Assembly: GCA_963931925.1 (NCBI GenBank)
Contig: OZ007572.1
Span: forward strand, 27,547,691-27,611,690
Direction of reading: 5' to 3'
Length of the DNA: 64,000 nucleotides
Source: Onchidella celtica
Taxonomy: Eukaryota > Mollusca > Gastropoda > Systellommatophora > Onchidiidae
Part shown: positions 1 through 12,015 of the stretch, one piece after another
How the letters are laid out: every line of letters starts with the position of its first letter
Position numbering within the stretch: position 1 is the stretch's first letter
Made by a program: the position numbers and the translations under genes
Notes under the pieces: generated by a model
Database searches by the model: none
Told to the model about the DNA's origin: nothing
The model's input: the letters and a program-made list of their open reading frames with translations, nothing else

Positions 1-109
1 GGCTTGTGGGCACGTTAGAGAGAATATTTCTCCTTCTTGACTTATCCCCTTTGTCGTCGTTAATCAGTTTTCTTTCCTGGCATGAAATGACCTCTAAAGC
101 AACATGGAT

Positions 110-222
110 GGTAGGGTTTCCATCTGTCCTGTCATTCTGCTATATTCTGTCTATCGTCTTGCCTTTTTCTAGCACAATCTGATCGTTATCGTGTCGACGT
201 GCTTTCTCCAAACTCAAACTCG
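110..222 (+). repeat. Dispersed repeat family R1, copy 1
   Basis: This is one of six copies in the window of an unclassified interspersed sequence. Shared landmarks, in order, are TCTGTCCTATCGTTCTG, a TCTGTCTATCGTCTTG block, a T-rich spacer, AGCACAATGTGACC, and GTCGACGTGCTTTCTCC followed by AACTCAAACT. All landmarks are visible here with small changes. No pol III boxes, poly-A tail or target duplication could be recognised, so SINE status is only a guess. Confidence 0.7.
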
Positions 223-1329
223 GTACCTTAGCAATGAGATCTCAGATGTCCAAAGGCTTATTGAAGTGCATCGTTTCCTTGACTTCGTTCTGGGCTATTA
301 ATATCACAGGAACTTTGAAGCAGAAAAGGAAAAGTACTATGGCATTTCTCCAAAATCTATACCTCGAAATGTGTGAATTAAATGCTGTATAATCATGTTT
401 AACAAACGCGATACTGAGTATTACGAGGAGGTAGTTTATTTATAATGATTTATAAAAAGATGGAGACATCCTGAATTAATTTTTACCTTGAAGCTGATGA
501 TTCATACGTTCATGGCAATAAAAATGTATTCAAAATTAAATGCAGGCTATTGGTGAACTGTTCAAAATGCTATTAATTAACCAATAAATTAATTAGTGAA
601 GCCAGAATGCATAATTATGTTTGAAGAGAGAAGAGACTGGGCGAGTACAATTTTTCTCTGGGTGATGATTTGTGTGCCACATGTTGCTTTCATCAGTCAT
701 AATTAACTGAAACTGATACCTTTTGCTGGAAAAGAAATTTTAATATTCATTGCCAACGTTTTGCACCATGTGCTGTTTGTTTGCGTATCTTCGTTTTTTC
801 ATGGCTGCCAGGTTAGAACGTTATTTTGGGCCTTTCTTTCCACCGTAAGCTTTTAGTCCAACACAACACACTTATGGCTATCCATACATAATTAATGCTT
901 AGCAAGGACACATTGGGTATGGAGTTTTTAATTTGTCTTCCCGTGTCCACTTCCCTGACCACCATCACGTATCTCAGTAGTGTCCAGTCTGCCCGGAGCC
1001 TTCTACAACTGTCAGTAATAGAGAAACCACTTGTGTCAGAGTGTGGAAAGTGACCCCTGGTCGTGTAATCCTCGCCGTCAGTCACACTATTGGGGGGACT
1101 TTGTGTGTGTGGATGGCAAATTTATGAACCGAACTAAGGAGATTGAAAACCCTTTCACTGCTAAAGCTTTGAGCACTGTTTTGATCGCACTGCTTTCATT
1201 TCTTAATGTGGTTGCTGTAGTTTTCTGAAGCAAATAAATGTGAATGGAGAAACTACTAGACTATATATATTTAGTGGTCCACATCAACGTTTCGCAAAAT
1301 GTTGGAGCACAGGGTCCTTACGGGTACTT
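223..1329. other. Unannotated AT-rich stretch
   Basis: No gene, RNA or clear repeat is seen. The small open frames on both strands have no recognisable domain or codon pattern and no convincing splice context. Confidence 0.5.
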
Positions 1330-1482
1330 GGCGAGTGTTTGGTGGACGGTCCAATCTGGTAGCGTCCCCTTCTGTCCTATCATTCTTCTGCCTATCGTCT
1401 TGATTTAAAAAAAAATTTTTTTTGTCTTTTAGCATAATATGACCGTCGTCGAGTCGAAGTGGTTTCTCTAAACTCAAACTCA
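1330..1482 (+). repeat. Dispersed repeat family R1, copy 2
   Basis: This copy carries TTCTGTCCTATCATTCT, CTATCGTCTTG, a long A/T spacer, TAGCATAATATGACCG and GTGGTTTCTCTAAACTC in the same order as the other copies. The A/T homopolymer spacer has expanded, so it is more diverged in the middle than copies 1, 4 and 5. Confidence 0.65.
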
Positions 1483-1873
1483 AAGTACGGGTCCTGAAAA
1501 GTCCTGAAAGTCTTGATTTTACACATACAATAAAAGAATGCAACCCTAAGAAATTGCTGAAGTTCCATAAAATGGTCTCTGAGCGACTCAGTCTTTTGAG
1601 CAAGGCCGACATTTTCCTCTAACCAGGTGACGAAACGCACACCACGAAAGATACCGACAATTTCAGATTTCTAGGCCCTTCTGAAATGTCTTGTGTGGCA
1701 TCAGAAGATATCTTTCCCCTCCCCGTGCCCTCCCACGCCCCGTTTTCCAACTCACTTCCCCCATACATAGATGCGTGCGTGTGTACGCCCATTGCATCCT
1801 CACCGAATTCAGAGCGTACAGTAAATGAAGAACAAAACGCATGTCACATATTTTTAAACTCTAATATCATTAA

Positions 1874-2105
1874 CCCGTTCAGTACTGAAACAGCACTACT
1901 GTTAACTCTTTACTGCTCCGTCAGATACAGGTTTTGTTTTTCTATTACTAGCTTTAAAATACAGATCAGTAGCCTGACTTAGATTCTTATTCACCATTAA
2001 AGTAACTGAGATTCTTATTCACCATTAAAGTAACTGAAATAAATGGATCTCAACATTAAATTGGATGTGAGAAAATCTAGCTTCACGGCGCCAATAGTCA
2101 AAGGG
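1874..2105. mobile_element. piggyBac-like MITE
   Basis: A 232-bp segment is bounded on both sides by TTAA (1870-1873 and 2106-2109), the target site of piggyBac transposons. The ends are inverted: CCCGTTCAGTACTG on the left against CCCTTTGACTATTG read inward from the right, 10 of 14 positions matching and both starting CCC. Nothing coding is inside, so it would be non-autonomous. A 28-bp unit starting GATTCTTATTCACC is tandemly duplicated inside it (1982-2009 and 2010-2037). The family call rests on TTAA plus CCC ends only. Confidence 0.5.
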
Positions 2106-2109
2106 TTAA

Positions 2110-2714
2110 GAAAATGTCTTTCCTTACTTTCCTCCACCCTCTTCTCCCACCTTCCTTTTTTTCCATCTCCCACAGAATGAGGCGTGGGTATACGCCCCTG
2201 AGTCCTTATGAATTCAAGGCGCACCACTAATGAAATACAAAACTCCACCTAATGGGCGCATTCTCGAACTGTTATTTATCCGATCTGGTGTTTGAGTTTG
2301 CTCAGATTTCGTACCTGGTTGTCAGTGTACCTGCACAAATGATGCAAGTTAACTGCAAATGCCCAAGCATAGTTTCTCTTTCTTTCGTTTTCTTTCCAGA
2401 CACAGACAATGTAAAACATTTGTCTGTCTACCTGTCCCTGATTTATGTCATTTAAACACGTTTTGTTTGTCCCGGTAAACATTGAGGTATGTGGCACGCG
2501 CCTTGTCTGTTTCTTGCTACCCGCCTACATGCAGGGGCGAGATGTCAGTATGTAAAGGCTCTTGACCTTGACATCAATAGGTGAACGCATTTGCAACACG
2601 TGCATAATTCCAGTGTGTGGAATCAGGATGACAACCGTTGATCTGCTTGTGGAATGCGTTGGCTGTGTTACTTGGCATCGAATACTTCTTTTTTTGCTGT
2701 ATGAGAATGTAGCT

Positions 2715-2716
<2 letters not shown>
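2110..2716. other. Unannotated stretch
   Basis: Mixed sequence without a recognisable gene. The frames here are short and overlap on both strands, as expected by chance. Confidence 0.5.
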
Positions 2717-2768
<52 letters not shown>

Positions 2769-2795
2769 CTCTCTCTCTCTCTCTCTCTCTTTCTT

Positions 2796-2864
<69 letters not shown>
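2717..2864 (+). repeat. (CT)n microsatellite
   Basis: About 148 bases of nearly pure CT repeat, interrupted by a short GTGTGT and a TTCTTTCTT patch. It creates spurious Ser-Leu and Arg-Glu open frames on the two strands. Confidence 0.98.
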
Positions 2865-2867
<3 letters not shown>

Positions 2868-3670
2868 TTTATTTGTGTCTTTACTCCTAAAATGTGTGTG
2901 TTTACGCGCGCTTGTGTGTGATTGTTTGCTAACATGTGTCTGTTACAGTATCCCACTTAGTCTCTTCTGTCTCTCTGTGTCTGTCTGATTATCTGTCTAT
3001 CTATCTGTCTGTCTGTGTGGCTGCATGTCTGTCTGTGTGTCTGTGTTCGTATGTGTAAATTTGTAGCATCTCTGCTTCATTCATCGGTGCACGTTGTAGA
3101 CTAAACAACAGATACATCAAAGCTCAAGGCTACAATACATTGTCATCCCGTTAAGACCTAACAGTGACAGAAGTGGCTGCGTCAAAAGTGCTTGTATACA
3201 AAGGATGGGGGCGCTTCCAGAACTCTGAATGATCCTGAATAGGCTGGCTGAAGAACTTTTTTGAAAGCAAATGAGGAATTTGATTTTCAAGGTTTTTTTT
3301 TTACACCCTTCTGAATTAGACACTGAAAAATCAGTGGCTTTCCTCGGAGCTCTGGGAACTCCAAAAGCAGGCATTTTTGTTTGTTTGTTTGTTTTGTATA
3401 GTTTGGTATTCTCAGTATTCGGCTGTGAGATGCTGTCAATATTGAGAATGTTCTAGAATCAGTTACCTAGTAATTACCCAGTAGATGGCCTTGATGCGGC
3501 TTGCTTGCTTTCTCACACTAATATCGAGGCACAACTTACAGTCTTGAGTGAAGGCGCCAATAGCCTAAAACTTTTAAAGTCAGTCTACATACAGCTCTTA
3601 TAGTGAATCCCATTGGGTTATAAGTTATATCGATGTTGTGTCAAGAGTCCAGCCAGTCTGTCAGCGGGGT
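2865..3670. other. Non-coding stretch with CTGT/TATC-like patch
   Basis: A short degenerate CTGT/ATCT tract lies near 2960-3050. The remainder is single-copy with no recognisable gene. The phrase GGCGCCAATAG at about 3554 also occurs at the right end of the piggyBac-like MITE at 2088, so a decayed relative may lie here. Confidence 0.4.
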
Positions 3671-3812
3671 GTTGGTGAGCACTTCTGGTAGGATCTCCTC
3701 TCCTTCTGGCCTGTCGTTCTGTTAGATTCTGTCTATCGTCTGGTTTTTCTTTTCTAGCACACTGTGGCCATTACTGGGTCGGCGTGCTTTCTCTAATATA
3801 AACTTAAATTCA
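3671..3812 (+). repeat. Dispersed repeat family R1, copy 3
   Basis: Begins with a GTTGGTGAGCACTTCTGGTAGG head that matches the heads of copies 4 and 5, followed by the CTGTCGTTCTG, TCTGTCTATCGTCTG, AGCACACTGTGGCC and GGCGTGCTTTCTCTAA landmarks. The shared head shows the repeat extends about 35 bases upstream of the core. Confidence 0.7.
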
Positions 3813-5160
3813 GAACTCAAGCCTAGTCAGTAGTGTTGCAGCTCGTAGTGAACGAAGACGTTGGGACTTTTTATCTTGGAAATAGTATTCAATTATGTAG
3901 GGTTTCTGTACCGCAACACTCAAACCCCAGATATTTGAGCCACGTGTTTTTATTCACCATAGAAGTTACACAACAAGAAGGAAGAACGTGCTAGTTTTGA
4001 AAAAAAAAAGCCAAAAAAACAACAACAGGAAGTGCAAAAATGTGTTATGTCTATGGACGGGAAGTTGAAACCGTAGCCGAGCTTGCTGGGCGCGCTGCTG
4101 TGCAAGGCGTAACATCTCAGTCCAAACTGGATCTGAAATGAAAAAATTATTTATCGTAACATAAGATAGGATAAGAATCACGTTATTATCCCCTGAGGGA
4201 AATTCACGGAGAGTTTAAGAACGCACATAATAAATAGATCATAGCTCAATAAAACTCAACCACGGGCATACATGACTTGACATGGCATGGAAATTTGAGA
4301 GAAATATGGCACACACCTAGCTCAAGTATGTTGTTGGGGCGGATAGCGGGGACAAATGTGATCTTCTGTATGTTTCTCCTGACCCAGATTTCAGCAGAGG
4401 ACTGAGAACGAGAAAGCAATCAAGGACGGAGCAACTTTTCTTCCCCTTTTGCCTGTTTCTCCATCAAACTGAGTTACATATTATTTTTATATCGAGGGTT
4501 GGCAACCAGAATTTCTATGTCCAAAATAGACGAATTGAGAAAAAACGAGATTGAAATGTGTAGCCTACATGAACATTTAAATAATAGCACCAACTTGAAC
4601 GGGGTCACATGAATGATTTTATTGGGTTGTGAAATAAAGTTACACATCTTGTGTCTTGGATATCTACAGGCATTTAAGAGCAGTGAGTAAAACTGGATAT
4701 AACATTCTGATTGTTATCTCTGAATCCATTTTTTGCCTTCTTGACTACTGAAATTTCACTCCACTTTTCACCACCTGCTCTAAATTAATACTTTGGAAAG
4801 GTGTGCAGAATGAAAGCGCAGCTCATTTTCCTGGGTTCGTGTTTTTTGTTATACGTCATAAATCGTATCCTCCTTAGTTGTATATTTTCTTCTTTCAGAC
4901 TTGGGGTATGGCCAATAATAAACATAGGCACGCATGCGCACAGATGCCTCTGATTGAATGTGAACTTGACGTTGAATTATTGCAGAATGCTATAGTTTCA
5001 TAGGACTTGTGGAAATCAGAGTAAAGCATTGTTACAATAGTGAAGTATTTAAAACACTTTAAATAAACTTTATTTTTTGTGTTCTTTCAGTGTCACAGAT
5101 ACAAGTTGAATACCTGGTGAGTCCCATATTTTCTGGTGTTTCTGCCCAGGCTGTTCTTGT
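3813..5160. other. Unannotated AT-rich stretch
   Basis: No gene is recognised. Around 4165-4200 the phrase TTATTATCCCCTGAGGGAAA resembles a motif common in animal retroposon tails, and a similar phrase recurs near 37055 inside the hAT element. This is too short to name. Confidence 0.4.
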
Positions 5161-6366
5161 TGTGTGTAGAGAAATGTGTGTCTGACGATCTGTCTCTCTA
5201 TCTTCTATCTATTTATGTATATATCTATCGTGTCTGTCTGTATATTTGTCTGTTTACCGCTCTCTGTGTCCACTCATCCATCATTCATCTGCATGTCTTT
5301 GTGTCTCCAAGTCAGCTGTATTTCTACAAATGTTCCGCTACTTCTGTTTGTCTGTCTGATTATGCTTTGTGAGATCCCTTCAGACATGCTCAGGAAGGAT
5401 TGGAGAGAGAGAGAGAGGGGGGGGGGGGGGGGACTAAATTCTAGGTGTGCTGTTGAAAAAGTTGAAAACGATTGGGAGCAATAAGACCTTGGACGATCTA
5501 GTAAAACTAAAACTAGATCAGAAACAGGTAAACCATTTTTTTTCTGATTATTTTCCGCATGAACAAATCAATAGCCTGTACATGCAAGAGTAGGGCCTGC
5601 TTGTTGGACTAAATACGAAATAGGTTGTTTGTTTTTTTTTCCCCATAATTTTCTGTTTGCCCGTAAATATTCTTTATGTGCAAGAGAAACCGTGTACAAA
5701 ATACGAATAAATTCCTTTTTTTGTTCTTTTTCTCATTACTCTCACAAGATCTGTAAAATTGGCATTTTTTGCTCTAGCGATCTTCACCTTGGCGCCCCGA
5801 GTGCAGCTGTTCCAGGTCTCTGCATTGGGCTCCTTTAATTTCTTTTTGAAGGCAGACTCATTTTTCCACATTGTATAATATTTCCTTTTGACTCAGTTTC
5901 AGCTCAACTTGAAAAGCCATTAACCTTAGCTCGCCCCGTCCTAATACACCAAAGAATGACGCGATAGACGATGAAGAAGAAAGGAGATCTTGTGCACTCC
6001 GGTGTAGGACGGTTAGTTTTGAGGCACACGGGCATGCCTCATGCATTCGAAACGGCAGTGCGCTAAGTAATTAATTTTTCTCTCTCTCTCTCTTTTAACT
6101 GAGTGTGTTGTCGGGAGCCTTGATTTGAAAAAGCACAGCACCTGGAATAGTAGGCTGAGGTATCACTGAACGCATGCATGGATAGACAAGGAGATATTCA
6201 CTGCAATGTATTTAAGCATGATTATTGCCAGATGGGTGGGTTAGACATGTAGTTTTGGGTAGGTAAATGGGCGAACGGTTTAGTGGATGGCAGATTCGTT
6301 TGCTGTTTGTTCTATCCATCCACCCGTCCATCCATGCCGCCATCAACCCACCCATCCGCCTATCAA
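5161..6366. other. Low-complexity and single-copy stretch
   Basis: A degenerate TCTG/TCTA tract spans about 5180-5370, with a GA tract and G run at 5405-5432. The rest shows homopolymer T runs and no gene. Confidence 0.5.
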
Positions 6367-6419
<53 letters not shown>

Positions 6420-6530
6420 GTCTGTCTGTCTGTCTGTCTATCTGTCTGTCTGCTTGTCTGTCTGTCTGTCATCTATCTATCTGTCTGTCTGCTTGTCTAT
6501 CTGTCTGTCATCTATCTATCTATCTACCTA

Positions 6531-6614
<84 letters not shown>
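6367..6614 (+). repeat. (TATC)n/(TGTC)n microsatellite
   Basis: About 250 bases of TATC and TGTC tetranucleotide blocks in alternating patches. Overlapping frames of Tyr-Leu-Ser-Ile repeats are translations of this array and are not genes. Confidence 0.98.
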
Positions 6615-6994
6615 ACCATCTGTAGACAGTAATCACACAAAGATGCCAGGTATGGAAAAAGTGACGTCTACCAAGCCTGTGAGCACGCACGCATGCACAT
6701 GCACATGTTGTTCGTGCTTCAACTTTTTTACGCATACAACTGCCAGGCAGCTGGTTAATCTACACCTATATCCATGCATACCTGTCGTCCATCTATCGTT
6801 CCTATCGCTACTGTATCACCGAAGAAAAGGCTCTACTGTGTATTAGAAATATAATAATACTGATGAACCGATTATAGATATCAGATTTCATGGACATGAC
6901 TTTACCTATTGTAAACTGGCTTTGTATGACGTCACTGCATTCGAGTATTTTCTTTCTTCCAGCAAGAATCTGAAATCTCGCTCTTTTGTAATTA

Positions 6995-7650
6995 TGTTCC
7001 AACTTGGTGCAGAAAAGCTCTAGCATTTAGGAATGAATGTCTTCACTGCGCCCAGGTATTCGCTTTTTCCACTCTCTGTGCTTTGTTTCAACTTGGTGCA
7101 GCAAAAGTTGTAGTTAGAAATGAATGTCGTCACGACGCCCAATAATTTTTCTCTTTTTCCACTCTCTGTGCTTTGTTTCAACTCGGTGCTACAAAAACTG
7201 TAGTCAGGAATGAAAGTCGTCACTACGCTCAAATATTCTCTTTTTCCACTCTCTGTGCTTTGTTTCGCAACTTGGTGCAACAAAAACTGTAGTCAGGAAT
7301 GAATGTCGTCACTACGCTCAAATATTCTTTTTCCACTCTCTGTGCTTTGTTTCACAATTTGGTGCAACAAAAACTGTAGTCAGGAATGAATGTCGTCACT
7401 TCGCTCAAATATTCTCTTTTTCCACTCCCTGTGCTTTGTTTGGACTTGGTGCAGCAAAGCTGTAGCATTTAGGAGTGAATGTCGTCACTTCGCTCAAATA
7501 TTCTCTTTTTCCACTCCCTGTGCTTTGTTTCGTCTTGGTGCAGCAAAACTGTAGCATTTAGGAATGAATGTCGTCACTGGGCCCAAGTTTTTTCTTTTTC
7601 CGCTCTCTATGCTGTTTCATCCTGGTATAGCGAAACTTCTGCATTCATGG
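6995..7650 (+). repeat. 88-bp tandem satellite, about 7.5 copies
   Basis: The unit carries AACTTGGTGCAGCAAAACTG, GGAATGAATGTCGTCACT and TTTTTCCACTCTCTGTGC. The ATGAATGT phrase (or a one-base variant) recurs at 7033, 7120, 7210, 7299, 7386, 7475 and 7564, a period of 87-90. The last unit is diverged (CGCTCTCTATGC) and the array fades near 7650. The short frames on both strands are products of the periodicity. Confidence 0.93.
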
Positions 7651-8052
7651 ACAAAAATTCTCTATCTGGGATTGAGCACATGCCATTCTTTTGACGGGAT
7701 TTGTAGTCTATTCTTGCCCAACGCTTGTCTCCTCCCCCCCCCCCCCCCCACAACGTTTTCTTTCCACAGGGCGTTTAAACTCTTTTGTGTGATCTTGTTA
7801 GGCTCAGGAGAGATGAAAAGGGATTATGCTTTTCTTTTTGTCAGCTAGATAGAGAGCTCTCCAATTTGATTATTGTGTTTTCACATGTCGAGAACACCAG
7901 CGGCGTAGACGCCAGACTGCTAATTTTGTCTGTGTGTGGAAGTGACGGTTGGATTATGTGGAGAGAAAGCGGTTTTGAACATGTAACGGTAAAAGGGGAT
8001 GTGAACATTGGGAGGTTGTTTGAGTGTGTAATAATTATGATGCATGTAATAG
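7651..8052. other. Unannotated stretch
   Basis: Contains a C17 run near 7733 and otherwise single-copy sequence with no recognisable gene. Confidence 0.5.
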
Positions 8053-8150
8053 TGTCTGTCTGTCTGTCTCTATCTATCTATGTCTGTCTGTCTGTCTGTC
8101 TGTCTCTCTATCTATCTACCTATCCATCTATCTATCTATCTATTCATCTA

Positions 8151-8194
<44 letters not shown>

Positions 8195-8201
8195 TCCATC
8201 C

Positions 8202-8277
<76 letters not shown>

Positions 8278-8368
8278 GTCTGTATGTATGTATGTCTGTC
8301 TGGCTGTCTCTATCTATCGATCTATCTGTCTATTTATCTATCTATCTCTATCAATCTATCTATCTATC
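8053..8368 (+). repeat. (TATC)n/(TGTC)n microsatellite
   Basis: About 316 bases of TATC, TGTC and occasional CATC tetranucleotides. The long frames through it are repeat translations. Confidence 0.98.
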
Positions 8369-10349
8369 TTGTCAGTCTGTTTTTGTATCAGTACAGACTG
8401 CCGTCTTTTAGCCCGGGTGTCTGACTGCCAGTCTTCCCGTGGAGCAGCTGGGCGTGTCTTTAACCCAGTCAATTTGCACATTTACAGCAGAGCAAAGGCA
8501 ATTTTTGTTTTAAACTAAAAAACAAACAAACGGTGCTTGTAGTTAGAGGGAACACCTTTCTGTTGGTTGTTGGAACTCGTACTAAAGAACGTCCATAGCT
8601 GCTGTGCCTGAGGTTTAACAGCTCGCTGGGCCTATTTGCTGATAATTATAACACACGGTATTATCATGTGGACCTTGAACCCTGTACCTCCCTTTCCGGG
8701 CAGGACAAAACACTCCCAAGAGCCTTGCCTGTGTGTGTTGGCGTGAAAATTTTGCCCCCCCCCCCCTTTGTTACCTGATGAACCAGCGGCCTCACTTTTT
8801 TGTATTATTATTATTTTCACCCCCTCTTGACCCTTTTTTTTTTCTCTTCTTTCTTCTTATGGAATTTCGTTGGCCACAGGAATGCTTCATTTTGCAAGTT
8901 TTCTCTACACGTTCGTGTACGTATAAGTTGACATGGTCTTTCTTTTTTTTGCTGCGGAAGAATTCTCAGGGCGCAGTTTTGGAACGTCTGTCTTTTGATG
9001 TTTGTTCCTTTTTTTTTTTTTTTAGGGAGAAATCAATTTGTAAATGTGGTGGCAGGGCCGACCTCCCGTTATGACGTCTGTGGTTTTTTGTTTTTTTTTT
9101 CGTCAAGTTGCCTTAAATGGTAATTTGTTGCAAATTGGCGCACGATGCTATAATAGCGGTTAGAAAAATGAACTGATTAAAGAATTTTTCTGTGTGGGGG
9201 GGGGGGTATTTTTTGAAATACGGATTTGGTAATCATATAATAATGGAGCTTGGGCCCAACTTTGTTCCCGCAAAGGCTTTTTTACTACGCAACGTAGAGA
9301 AATGAAACTTGGCACATGTATGTAAAATTTATTAAGCCTGTACGTGTCGAGCTCATTTTTTCCCGAAATTCTTTACTTTTTCCAGAAATTCAGTTATAAT
9401 TATCAGCTATCAATTCATGATTGCGAATACGACGTGATAATGTACTTCCGTCAATTTCGTCATTTCCGCCCCTTACCGGAAATGTAAACGAGAGTTCACG
9501 ATCCAGCCACGCCAAGAAAACTTTGATAGTGATACCGAGTATAGTGTTATACAGATGAGGTGAGTGCCGTTCATTCATACCAAGAAAACTGTGCGTAAAT
9601 ATTTAGATCATTTTTTTACGAACACATGAGCCCATGAAAAATGCTCGGTGCGCACTACTGTGCACTGTGTACTACTGTAATACTATCCTATCTATCTATT
9701 GATCGCCGATTTTATGTGGATGACCCAAAGTGTCTCGACATCATTGTCTTTGTGCTGATTCCTTTCGGTCTGGAGTGGTGAGCTTTGTTTTTTACCATTC
9801 GAAGAATGGGGCAGTTACTAGTGCAGTTAATGCTGTCACAAGTCGAGTAGAAAACTGTTCATGGTGGAAGATCAAACAAACAAACAATCCGTGTAGAAAC
9901 CATTCCAGGACATACATTTTTTGCGGTTTTTAAGACGGTAGATACAGGTATCTTTTCATCGGGTGCAGATACAGATCTGTTTTATTACTATCGTTCCTAT
10001 ACTATACATGGGCCTTTATTTGGTCAGGTGTTGTCTTTTTTTTTCTAGATTTCATTCTATGTATAATTTGCTTTTCACGCAGTGCTTTCACAACATGTAC
10101 ATGTGTGGCATAGTTATGGCACTTCATACCTTTCAGATCTCCTCTCTCTGGTCATTCTTTCTCATTTTCTAATTGTCTCGTTTTTTTTTTTTTCGCACCT
10201 TTCAGTTGTAGTTTTTATCGTCGTTACTGGTGTATATTCGTGTGTATGTACTGGAAAGACGAAAGCCGGGGGGGGGGGGGGGAGAAGAAGAAGAAGAAAT
10301 GTCTTTTTACTCGGCTGAAAGGAGCCCCATGGATTGGTTTTGAGAGTCA
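8369..10349. other. Unannotated stretch with homopolymer runs
   Basis: About 2 kb without a recognisable gene. It holds several long T runs, C and G runs (for example 8754-8766 and 9197-9206) and a G run at 10268-10282. Confidence 0.5.
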
Positions 10350-10516
10350 AGGCGCGCTTCGGGCGACTTGTTGGAGGATGACGTCACTAAAGTCAGGTTT
10401 AGTCAGATCTCGCGCACTGGCCATGCGCCAACTAGTTGGATATCTTTGGAACCCAATGCCAGGACGTCACTACCCAACCAGTCCACTGATCAAAATCGGC
10501 TAGTGCGCGCCGGGCC
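10350..10516. mobile_element. CRE-containing inverted-repeat element, copy 1
   Basis: A non-coding element of about 167 bp. The right arm, read inward, starts AGGCCCGGCGCGCACTAGCC then GATTTTGATCAG; the left arm starts AGGCGCGC and lacks the GATTTTGATC block. Both arms carry a GACGTCA-type (CRE-like) site (10379 and 10463). The centre (AGATCTCGCGCACTGG, AACTAGTT) matches the centre of the second copy at 29969-30136. No target duplication is clear. Confidence 0.6.
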
Positions 10517-11146
10517 TAATTAATTTTGGCATCTCGCTGGGCACGTCCTGGAGGGTCAACCTGATGTAGAACAAAGGTTTGGGGTTAGGTTTCAGAGTTT
10601 GCGTTAGTGCTTTGGAGTGGAGATTCTGTTAGGATCAGGTAACAGAACGCGACCTTAGTTGGTGTTTGTTCTATCTCCATTTTCTGAAGAAACCGGAGAT
10701 CTTTTGGTATGTAGGAGAAGTATAACAAATGCGCTCTTTGACACTTGTTTAAAATGCCTTGTGGCACCAATGTCACACTGTTTCGCAGTTCCAGTTTACT
10801 CTAACTCTTTATCATAATACCAAAATCGCAAATGTCTAACGTTAAATGTGTCAGTTGAGCAAACGGTGGAGTTGAAGCAAACGAGAGCCAAGTCGAAAGT
10901 AATTAAAAGAAAAATGTGAGTGTGAGAGGGACCTGCCGTACGAGGCGCCAGACTATTATTTGACTGTCTGTACTAGAGGTGACAATTGGATTACGAGGAG
11001 GGAAAGAAATTTTTAGCACTCAAAGAGAAAGGAGAACAAGGAAAAAGAAGTCGGTATGAATATTGTGACACTGAAAATAAGTCTTTCTTTCTTTCTGTTT
11101 GTCGTCCGTCCGTTCGCCCGCCCGCCCTGCCTGCCTGCCCATTTGT
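10517..11146. other. Unannotated stretch
   Basis: No recognisable gene. Small frames only. Confidence 0.5.
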
Positions 11147-11240
11147 GGAATCATCCATTCATTCATCCATCCATCCATCTATCCACCCCTCCATCCATTC
11201 ATCCATCCGTCCACCCCCACCCCTCCATCCATCCATCGCT
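11147..11240 (+). repeat. (ATCC)n microsatellite
   Basis: ATCC/ATTC tetranucleotides broken by CCACCCC patches. Ser-Ile-His-Pro frames across it are artefacts. Confidence 0.95.
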
Positions 11241-11599
11241 GATATAATATAACAGTCCAGCCATGCTAAGGGGCAGCAAATTGCAAATGAGCCTAAAAAG
11301 AGAACAGCACCGTCGGCTGATGATTGAAAAAGGCCCAGCTCTGTACAGTCAGAGTAATACCAGATGCTTCATGAATGAGTTGTTGAAGGTAAATTTGGAG
11401 AGCTCTAATCCTAGGATTAAACCCGGGCTTGCGTTTCAGAGCGGTGTCTCAACGCACACTTACCGCACCTGAACAGATAGATAAATGTTGCCTACTGAGA
11501 CCTTTTTATTTACTGAATTCATCCAACTTTAGGCCTGATCATTTTTTATTTGTTTATCCTGCATTCAAGAATGGCTATTTCAGAGGGCTTTTTTTTCTT

Positions 11600-12015
11600 T
11601 TCTCTTTCTGTCTGTTTTCTCTCTCTCTCTCTCTCTTTCTTTCTCTTCCTCTTTTTCTTTCTCTCTGTCTGCCTGTCTCTTTCTCTCTGTCTGCCTCTCT
11701 CTCTTTTTCCCCGTCTCTCCCCCTCATCCTCTCTCTATGTCTGCCTGTCTCTCTTTGTCTCTTTCCCCGTCTTACTCCCTCATCCTCTGTCTGTCTGTCT
11801 GTCTCTCTCTTTCCCCGTTTCTCCCCCTCATCCTCTCTCTGTCTGTCTCTCGCTCTCTCTCTTTCTTTTCCCGTCTCTCCCCCTCATCCTCTCTCTATGC
11901 CTGCCTGTCTCTCCCTCTTTCTTTCCCCGTCTCTCCCCCTCATCATCTCTCTGTCTGTCTATCTCTCTCCTCCTCCTTCTCTCCCCTCCTCCCCTCTATC
12001 TTTCTTTCTTTTTCT
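11600..12015 (+). repeat. CT-rich minisatellite, about 55-bp unit
   Basis: A pyrimidine-rich block in which CCCCCTCATCCTCTC (with variants) recurs near 11719, 11775, 11825, 11880 and 11936, preceded each time by TTTCCCCGTCTCT and followed by CTCTGTCTG. This gives roughly five imperfect units inside a wider CT tract. The 140-200 codon frames through it are low-complexity artefacts. Confidence 0.9.

Noticed and set aside
2525-2956. Arg-Glu-rich 143-codon frame resembling a coiled-coil or RS-like protein
   Set aside because: Antisense translation of the CT microsatellite.
6267-6632. Three overlapping 110-121 codon frames of Tyr-Leu-Ser-Ile/Cys-Leu-Ser-Val repeats
   Set aside because: Direct translations of the TATC/TGTC microsatellite in all frames; no non-repetitive coding sequence.
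6995-7650. CRISPR-like repeat array
   Set aside because: Units are contiguous tandem copies with no unique spacers, and the DNA is eukaryotic.
8024-8518. Long open frames of 114-208 codons
   Set aside because: Same microsatellite artefact with short chance extensions.
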